Assembly (NCBI GenBank): GCA_026210745.1
Contig: CP110632.1
Coordinates: 1,612,001 to 1,676,000 of the forward strand
Length of the DNA stretch: 64,000 nucleotides
From: Exobasidium rhododendri
Lineage: Eukaryota > Basidiomycota > Exobasidiomycetes > Exobasidiales > Exobasidiaceae
Reading direction: 5' to 3'
This document shows positions 57,059 to 64,000 of this stretch, in pieces. Position numbers and translations under genes: made by a program. Below the pieces are notes generated by a model that had not been told where the DNA came from, made no database searches, and saw nothing but the letters and a program-made list of their open reading frames with translations. Positions within the stretch are counted from its first letter, which is position 1; each line of letters opens with the position of its first letter.

Positions 57059-58943
57059 ATGCCCAAAGGTCGCCACCGCAAAGCACAGCTGACACAGCTT
57101 CCTGCTGGAGCTCGAACCATGACCGGAAAAGCGCAGAGTGCCAACAAGGCGAAGACCTACCAGCGATTACTCCCAGTCGATGTGAAGGCGGATGAAGTGC
57201 AATCCAAAGGACGAGTTGCGACGACGATGACATACAAGCGGGGAGCAGCGCAGTCTACCAGCAGCCAGCCCTATACTTTTCCAGCTTGGGCGGACTATCT
57301 GATGTGCCTTTGTGGCTACCCCACATCATCCCAGGAGAAGCTCAAGAAGCGCAAAGTAGATGTCGTCGTGGGCAGATGGGATCCCTTGTCCAAGTCGGTC
57401 TATCTCGATGTGACGCTTCCTTCCACGTCTAGAACTCATTCAGGTGCTAGTGGCGACGAAGAAGGGGAAGAGGAGTCGAGCTCGATGCGATATTTGTGGG
57501 AGTCCGGCTTCTTTGGGAAGGGAACTCTCAGTCGAAGTGAACCTACGTGGCACAAGAGGCAAGTGAATGCAATCAAAGTCAAACGGGAGCGTGAACGAGG
57601 GGGTAAAGGTGAGTTGCAGAAGAAGGCTGGAGTGCATTGCTTCATTTCGGTATAGTGATTGATGATGATCTTGTGACACCCTCGGCGTCAGTGTTCACGC
57701 CCGAGGAGCTAACTGCACTGCGTAGAAAGGAGCGAAAAGCGGCCAAGATAGAGCGGGCGCGACTAGCTGTTCGTGCAGGACAGCAGCTGGCAGACGGTAT
57801 CGTGGCACTAGGAGGAGAACTGAATCAAGAAGATGAGAAGGCGATCGAAAGAGCTGCTGAGAGTGAATTGAAGAGGGAGGAGGAGAAGGACGAGAGTGCG
57901 TACGGCAAGCACATCCCAGGCCTCATCTACTTGAAGCCACAAGAAAAGGAGCAGGTGGTCGCCGGTGGTAGTACTGCGATCAAGCTGCCTGTGCTGCAAA
58001 GAGAGGACGAGGAAGATGCGGAGGAGGAGGAAGAAGAGTACATCGATGTAGCAGACATGGAGAGACTGCAATTGTCGAGCTATGAAACTCTCTTCCTGGC
58101 TGGCATGATAGGAGTGCTGCTGGTCGTCGACGAGGAGGTGCGTGTGTGTGATACAGGAAAGGTGGGCGGTGATGAGATCGATACTGACCCTACTAATCTG
58201 CCTATCGACTCGTAGGACAATGTGCTATCTCTGGAGCACCTGTATGCGCTGCTTATGGCGACTGTGCTGCCTCACTCTGCTCTGCCATCGTCGCCCTTCT
58301 CCACACTATCCGAGCAGCGTCTTCAATCGGTCCAAACTCAATGGGCTCGACCAGACAACCCCTTCTTATTGCAGTACATTGCATATCATCACTTCCGATC
58401 ACTGGGTTGGGTAGTTAAGAGCGGTGTCAAGTTCTGCGTCGATTTTCTTCTCTACAAGAGAGGTCCTGCTTTCAGTCATGCAGAGTGAGTGTCCTTTGCT
58501 TTGTCCAGGAAATCGTTGGGTGTTGGTCGAGCTGTCCCTGATGTCACCCCTTCCAACAGATTCGCTGTACAGGTGATCCCCGTCTATGAGGATCCAGACG
58601 ATGAGACCAGCAGCCCGTTTGCCAAGCATCCCAGCGGCAACGACCGCAGTTGGGTCTGGTTCTCCTCCATCAATCGTGTCAACACTCAGGTGCTGAAGGT
58701 GAGGAAGGGGCAGATGATCGCAAGTAATCAAAAAGGCGGCTGACTTCAGAATGTTTAATCCCCCTATCTCCTCCTCCTCAGACCATCATCCTGTGTCACG
58801 TCACCATTCCCGCCTTGTCCACGCTGGATCCATCATTGCTCAGCACACCGCAGGGACTCGTCGACGGCCTTCAAAGCGGCACCCTCCATCACATTCGAGA
58901 GTATGCTATCCGCCGATTCACCCCTCAACGAATGAAGGCGTGA
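57059..58943 (+). CDS. SEN2: tRNA-splicing endonuclease catalytic subunit Sen2
   Basis: Cuts the 5' splice site of intron-containing pre-tRNAs within the Sen2/15/34/54 complex. Exons 57059-57608, 57656-58137, 58216-58484, 58560-58698 and 58782-58943; introns of 47-83 nt; about 533 aa. N-terminal helical part: [20 protein letters not shown] and [12 protein letters not shown]. The endonuclease domain is [40 protein letters not shown]: the Tyr of LLYKRGP and the His of SHAEF are the catalytic pair, and the Lys of VNTQVLK before [10 protein letters not shown] supplies the third residue. The end [14 protein letters not shown] is typical. A long acidic, Glu-rich segment (about residues 270-330) is in the usual variable insert. 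Confidence 0.93.
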
Positions 58944-59046
58944 CGCAGCAGGGACTGACATTTGTGGGTCTTGTATAATAACATAGGTTTGAGAACAAAA
59001 GGAGAGAGGAAGTAGTCTTAGAAGGGAAAAGGTGATCTTGTAGGGC

Positions 59047-60455
59047 TCAGCGCTCTCTGCGGTAGTCTGCTTTCTTCACCGCTCGCCATTGCGGCTTTTC
59101 CCACTCGAGGAATCGACATTGACCACGAGTGTGGCAGATCTCGCTCTCGGCAAAGCAAGCTTCTGGGCAGACGTACTGTCGGAATGTCCTCTCGTACGAC
59201 TTTGCTGTGCCGTCACCGTAGGCATAGTCGAAGAGCGTAAAGGTCGGCATTGGGAGCTTGTCGCACACAGAGACGTACGATAAGCTGTTCTGCGCCACCA
59301 GTTCCCAATTCACAATGGCATTTGTGAATGTGGGATGCAGGCCAAAGTCCTGGTTGGCGTCGATGTGACGATCTCGACGAGGTAGAGTAGCGTCCTTTTC
59401 GAAGTTCAACGGAGGCGGACGGGGTTGAATCTGAGCTGAAATGCACTCAATCTCATTGTAGTCGTTGTCGAGAATGACGCTGATCACCCGCTTGTCCTTG
59501 TCGGGGTGTGTGGCGTTTCGATGGAGAATGCGATGCGACGACATCTCACGAGGAACGTTTTCTGTTGCGTGTCCCTCCATAAAAAGCAAGTGGGAGGGTG
59601 TGACGACTCCTTCTTCTATGCGCTCGACTAGCAAAGGCGGGAGGATCTTTCCAAGCTTCCTCTTTGCCAAGGCTGGCTTGACTCTGAGCACTGGATCGCT
59701 CTTCTGTGGAACATATCGCACTACCTCAAGCGGAACGATGATGGCGAACTCCACCACTCGACCTGGCAGTCTGGCGATGTACGAATCCATTCCTTCCTTT
59801 TCCGCGTCGCCGTGCACCCCGATCGTTGAGAGCGCGAACTTGACGTCGTCCAAGGTCAGGGCGTAGAGGTCCGTTCTTGGAATGCCAGGGCCCCTCAGAG
59901 GTCTAATTAAGAAACACAGACGCTTCTCCTGCATGACGTCCTTCTTCAAGTCTGGCCGCAGGAGATGCAGTAGTTGCAGATGAGAGGGTCGAGTCAGCTC
60001 GGCAAATTCGAGCCCTTCCTCCTCCAGTGATGTGACGGCAGTATTTCGACGGCGACGGAGGAGATCAGGGATGCCGTTGATCGCAGTCTGGCTTTCTCTT
60101 GACAGGCTGTTGGCATACTGTGAAGCGATGCGTGGTTCTTTTGCTTGTGTAGACACACTGACGCACGGAGTGGGCCTGGGCTTGGGCCGAGGAAGAGGGC
60201 GAGGGGAAGGAGGGGGAGGGGGTGCTACTTGACTTTCCTTTCTCATTGCTCCTTTGGCAGGAACTAGTTGCGATGCATGTTGAGTCCTTTGCTTCTTGTT
60301 GTTGATCTCTCTAGCCTCAAAGTCGATAAAATCCTGACAAGAAAGAGCGTCCCAGTCACCATCTCATGTCTTTGTACAACAGATTGATTCTGTCCTCTAC
60401 TCACTGCGACAGACCGTCGTTTTGCTGTTCTTCCTGCTTTCACCATGGTCGACAC
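59047..60455 (-). CDS. Unrecognised protein with Pro-rich N-terminus and Cys-containing C-terminus
   Basis: Not recognised. Exon 1 is 60455-60405 (17 codons, MSTMVKAGRTAKRRSVA) and exon 2 is 60333-59047, joined in phase 0 across 71 nt to read SVA-DFIDFEAREINNKKQRTQ; about 445 aa. A Pro-rich segment (PPPPPSPRPLPRPKPRPTP) near residue 55 may bind SH3/WW partners. The middle region (VVEFAIIVPLEVVRYVPQKS; LPPLLVERIEEGVVTPSHLL) looks folded. The C-terminus has YVCPEACFAESEICHTRGQC with His and several Cys, possibly a small metal-binding site, then RFLEWEKPQWRAVKKADYRR. The basic first exon could be a nuclear signal. Tail-to-tail with SEN2 (103 bp). The ATG could also be 60446. Confidence 0.78.
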
Positions 60456-61000
60456 TTAAAGTGAAGATAAGACACCGAGCGGAAGAGAAGAGAAAAGGGA
60501 GGGAGAGGGAATAGTGGTGGTGGTGGTGATGTCAAGATGAGAGGGATGTGCGGGGAGCAGTCCTCTGCGATTAAGAAGATGTTTAACCCGCGAAGGAAGC
60601 TGGACACTGCTCGGTCATTGTCTTCCTCTCTTCATTGTTCTCCAAAGCCACAATATGTCAAGCCGTCTTTCTTCCTGTACATCGTTGTTCTTCTTCACCT
60701 GCTTTGCCGTGCCCAGTAATGGAAGACGGACCGAGTTAGATTTGCTAGTATTTACAAAAATTGGACACGGAAGTCGCCTTCATTTTTACCGGGATGGGGG
60801 CGGCGCGCGCCGTGTGTCCTTCAGTAGTCGTTTGACCGCCCCTCGACTGCAGCTACACACCTGCCACTCATTCTGGCTTGTACGCAGAGGGAAGAGAAGG
60901 GAAAGAGAGCATGACATGGTGATCAGAAGTGTGTGCATTTATAATGTGAAAATGGACGATACAGAACAGAAGGATGCTCGCATTATATAGAGGAAATCGA
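60456..61000. other. Intergenic region between two unrecognised genes
   Basis: A 545-bp stretch holding the promoter of the minus-strand gene ending at 59047 and the 3' flank of the next minus-strand gene. A (GGT)n run lies at about 60513-60530. Open frames at 60537-60719 and 60655-60990 show no signature. Nothing else seen. Confidence 0.5.
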
Positions 61001-62117
61001 CTACTGCCACTGCTCGGCCGGCATCAGCGCTTGCACGCGATTCGTCTCATGCTTCAGCCTGTGCATGTAGATTGCTTCCATCGCTCGCGGGCTGCAGTCG
61101 AAATGGTGATAGATCGGTCTAAGTAGGAGTTTGTTCAAGAAGGGCTCTACTTTATGCCACTGGTCCACGTCGAACTCGGCTACGTTCGTCGACTCTGCGT
61201 CCCTGAGCTCGACAGGCATGGGTATGCCAATGCTCCAGAGTGTCTGCTGTATCTGGCTGACGTCGACGTGCCTCCTTCTCGAATGGGGCGTCGTCACTGT
61301 GTCGATGAGGCACTGTATCGTCTTTGTCGGGGCGATAGTCCTCTCTTCTGGCGCTGGGATCGTCTCTCTTGCATGAGAAGCCAGGGAGGTCTCTGTTGAA
61401 GTGCGGTAGACCATGGCTAAGGAGTGGGTCAGTAATAGGGCGACGTAACAGAACGAGCTGTCTTTTTGTCAATGGTTTCTACTCACGAGAGAAATCGAAG
61501 TGGTGCACATCGTGGTCGTCGTCGACGGTTTCCCTATCCCTACTCCTCCCTTTGCTGCCATCGACTGTGTCCCTCCTCGTCCACTTCCTGCCAGCAGCGG
61601 ATTTTATTGTGCCTGCCTGATCGTCTTCCATACGATTTGCATGCGATCGTTTGCGAGAGTAAACAGCTGCTTTCGATGACTTGGCTGAAGCTCTCCTCTT
61701 CGGCACTCGCTGATTAGTGATCATCGCTGCTGAAGGATCAGGAGAGGGAGAAGGAGAGGGAGAGGGAGAAGGAGAGGGAGAGGGAGAAGGAGAGGGAGAC
61801 AACGGACCTGTCGGTCTTCTCCTTGGTCGTATCTGCCTCACTGGTTCACTCTCATAACCACCGTCGCCGTAGACCCGACCCTTTTTTGCCTTCGCATTCG
61901 CTGAGCTGCTCTTGGTCTTCTTGGAAGCTCCACAGTAAGGACTTCTCACTGTTACATCGATGAGAACGTCGATGATCTCGTTCCTGATGCGCTCCTCTTC
62001 GTATCGTGTCGCTGGCAGCAGTGCATTCTTTGTCGCTTCCCTCTCCAATCTTTCCCTCTCGGCTCTTCCTCTTGTGATTGTCCCTTCAACTGTGGTTCTC
62101 ACACCATTCAACACCAT
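61001..62117 (-). CDS. Unrecognised basic protein with Ser-Pro repeat
   Basis: Not recognised. Exons 62117-61487 and 61416-61001; 70-nt intron; the splice puts Pro before MVYRTSTETS and joins the two halves in frame, about 348 aa. The N-terminal helix (ERERLEREATKNALLPATRY, EEERIRNEIIDVLIDVTV) looks like a folded coiled or histone-fold-like segment. A Ser-Pro run of about ten units (61737-61800) and a basic region (PKRRASAKSSKAAVYSRKRS) form the middle. The C-terminal part (VDVSQIQQTLWSIGIPMPVE; WHKVEPFLNKLLLRPIYHHF) looks helical. The basic stretches suggest a nuclear DNA- or chromatin-associated protein, which is inference. The intron could be doubted because exon 2 starts near its own ATG at 61414. 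Confidence 0.68.
61737..61800. repeat. Minisatellite encoding Ser-Pro repeats
   Basis: Repeats of GGAGAGGGAGAA/GGAGAGGGAGA on the plus strand (CTCCCTCTCC on the coding strand) encode alternating Ser and Pro in the gene at 61001-62117. Unit spacing is 6 and 18 bases, both in frame. Confidence 0.85.
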
Positions 62118-63638
62118 GTCTCGTACGTCTGAGTCTAGGCTATTCGCTGCTGCAAAGGTCGATGAATGTCGATGAAGGTGGAAAGTATAGCGATAGCCGC
62201 GCGTGCTTCTCCTTCCAGCGGCAATGCCGGGACCGTGTCTTTCCTTGCTTGTCTTTTGTGGCGTGGAGCGCGTAATTCAAAATGCTTTCTGCTTCCGAGG
62301 TGGCGAGTGAGGCCTCTTCTTGTGCCCCGGAATTTATGTCAGTGCACAGACTAACGTCGATTGTGGTGGAGTCATTCCATCATCAGTCTACTCCTTACTA
62401 CTTTTTACACCACATCAACAGCCGACGATCGAACAAACGATGAGCTTACCTCTCCCTACACTGAATCACCAGCAGAATCCTACCAATCCAATCCAAAACA
62501 TGCAGCAGAGACAGCGCGCTAGACTCGCATCTCGAAGCCAATTTAAAGACAGACAAGACCGCCCCTCGATTGATTGGTTGACGCGAGAGAGGCCCCATTC
62601 GGCTTCCACCTTTCCTCGCACGACCACGCAACGATTACGTCACCCATCGTCAATGGACCCTCCACCAGCTTCCTCTTCACTTCAAGCGGAGGAGTGCGTG
62701 ATGAGAAGGAGATGGCGGAAACAGCGGACTTGCAATGCTGGAGCATGAGAGGGCAAGGTAGTGTCAGCAGCACAAGTATGACAGCAACAGCAACAGCGTA
62801 GCGACTTCACACATCACGTCACCCATAGTGCACGAGTGCGCGCTCACGTTACGACCACCACATAAGAACTCAGTCAGCGGCAGTGCAGACAAGCGTCATG
62901 CGTTGGAACCAGTGATCTCTCATGCGCTGGAGCGGAACGTGCACGACAGAACGACATCGTTCCTCTTCTTTGCTCCTATCTCAGCAGGACGTCAGCCGTC
63001 GTCTTCTTCGACTCCGCCCTCCCAATCTTCAGCATAACACACGCGGCGAAGGACCAAAAGTGAACCATGTCATGCTCGGTCTGATTCTTCCGACCAGTCA
63101 ATAGGATGAACATGAAAATGAAGAGGAATGGAGATGAAAATAACTTGATATATACTCACACTCAGGCTGATCGGGGGCGCCATCGAAGTTCGGAAAGGGG
63201 CTCGAGATGAGGCGAGGGCAATATAGTCTATTTCTGTCGTCGAAGACCCGTACTCACCGGTCGTGCACCCATGCATCGTCCTCTAAGAGGTACACTGATC
63301 CACCACCAGCCGGAGCAGAGGCCATCGGAGGACAGCAAGTCTCCTTGTGGCAGCGGGACAAGTACAGTTGGGCGAGCAAGATGCTAGTCGCTCTGTTGCT
63401 CTCACTCTCTCACCAACGCTTGGATGTCGCATCCTGTCCCGCTTCAGACTGGCTAGATTCCCACGATGCTATCTCATCAGACACAGAGGAAGGAGCTTGG
63501 GTTGTCGAAGGGGGATAAAAGTAAAGCCATTTCTCGCTTTGTCTATGGACTGTGTCTCTTCGCCTATCCTTCGCATCTCCTCCCTCCCTCCTCCACCATC
63601 GTCAACATCAACAGCACAGCTGTCGTAGTGTCATCGAG
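62118..63638. other. Gene-poor 1.5 kb stretch
   Basis: Apart from a low-confidence small frame at 62440-62748, no supported gene is visible. Many short overlapping open frames lack motifs. Upstream of the esterase gene a GATAAAAG box at 63514-63521 lies about 120 bp before its ATG and may be its TATA element. Confidence 0.45.
62440..62748 (+). CDS. Possible small basic protein, low confidence
   Basis: An ATG in decent context (after AACAAACG) opens a 102-aa frame rich in Gln, Arg and Ser (NPIQNMQQRQRARLASRSQF, RPSIDWLTRERPHSASTF). A GTAGTG sequence follows shortly after and might be a weak donor, but no convincing next exon was found. It matches nothing I know and could be chance. Confidence 0.25.
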   Translation: MSLPLPTLNHQQNPTNPIQNMQQRQRARLASRSQFKDRQDRPSIDWLTRERPHSASTFPRTTTQRLRHPSSMDPPPASSSLQAEECVMRRRWRKQRTCNAGA

Positions 63639-64000
63639 ATGTTTGCGTCTCCCTACACCACAGCGCGCGCAGTCCTCTTCGTCTTTGGTCTCGTCATCGT
63701 ATCCACCCTCACTCAAGCGAGCCCCATTGAGCGCCGAGCAGGGACGTGTTCAAAGTACAGTGAGTGTGACTTGTGCTTCTTTCGCTATTGAAGACAGCGG
63801 CTGATGAGGTTGTCATGGCCACCCTGCAGCTATCATCGACACAAGAGGAACGGGTGAGGCGCAGGGACCATCTTCGGGCTTCACCGCCATCAATACAGCC
63901 GTCACGGCCAAAGTGGCAGGTGGAACCCTCTACCACACCGTGTACCCAGCAACGTGGGATCAGATCAGCACCGCAGGCACAGCAGACGTGAGTAGCTTGA
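63639..64000 (+). CDS. Cutinase-family (CE5) secreted esterase, 3' partial
   Basis: Secreted serine esterase of the cutinase/acetylxylan esterase family, which hydrolyses plant cutin or acetylated polysaccharide; substrate not decided. Exon 1 63639-63759 encodes a signal peptide (AVLFVFGLVIVSTLTQA) and a short propeptide ending in a probable Kex2-type ERR site. A 70-nt intron leads to exon 2 (63830-63987), restoring YTIIDTRGTGEAQGPSSGFT and VAGGTLYHTVYPATWDQIS, both cutinase signatures. A donor GTGAGT at 63988 starts an intron that leaves the window, so the catalytic GYSQG Ser, Asp and His are not visible. The lineage probably lives on plant surfaces if this is a true cutinase; that is inference. 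Confidence 0.82.

Noticed and set aside
60537-60990. Small plus-strand frames between the two unrecognised genes
   Set aside because: No motif, poor context and low-complexity composition; chance frames are expected at this length.

Overview
This window is nuclear DNA from a fungus, most likely a basidiomycete and possibly Ustilaginomycotina. The placement is inferred from gene content and architecture, not from a database search. Genes are closely packed on both strands, and most have short introns (about 50-90 nt) with GTGAGT-type donors. The proteins recognised are fungal housekeeping proteins. I saw no rRNA, tRNA, CRISPR array or recognisable transposase. Exon junctions were worked out by reading donor and acceptor sites and checking that the joined frames restore family motifs.

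Layout: 1-9.1 kb holds three pre-rRNA processing or ribosome-assembly genes: UTP20 (minus, 3' end off the left edge), KRI1 (plus) and REX4 (minus). Coronin (9.4-11.3 kb) and a 952-aa unrecognised charged protein (11.8-14.7 kb) follow. Next come glucosidase II alpha (minus), the mRNA capping guanylyltransferase (plus), a lineage-type gene called copy A here (minus, 20.2-22.2 kb), an Srs2/UvrD-type helicase (plus), the RNase P/MRP subunit POP4 (minus) and the spliceosomal CEF1/CDC5 (plus). At 31.1-32.3 kb is a GPI-anchored wall-type protein. At 32.9-36.3 kb a phosphopentomutase/phosphoglucomutase reading frame runs without a stop into a metaxin/Sam35-like mitochondrial import module. Then come an SLC12 cation-chloride cotransporter, an ASC-1/TRIP4-type zinc-finger protein and GCN1 (43.2-51.3 kb).

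Two further copies (B and C) of the copy A gene lie in tandem on the plus strand at 51.5-55.4 kb. The right part holds mitochondrial ribosomal protein bL27m, tRNA-splicing endonuclease SEN2, two unrecognised genes, a gene-poor 1.5 kb stretch, and the 5' end of a secreted cutinase-family (CE5) esterase cut by the right edge.

Most genes serve RNA metabolism and translation (UTP20, KRI1, REX4, capping enzyme, POP4, CEF1, SEN2, bL27m, GCN1). Many are arranged as divergent pairs sharing 200-320 bp promoters. The most unusual content is the three-copy A/B/C family, which matches no domain I know, carries orthologous introns and conserved promoters, and shows mosaic sequence consistent with gene conversion. 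The phosphopentomutase-metaxin fusion frame is the second.
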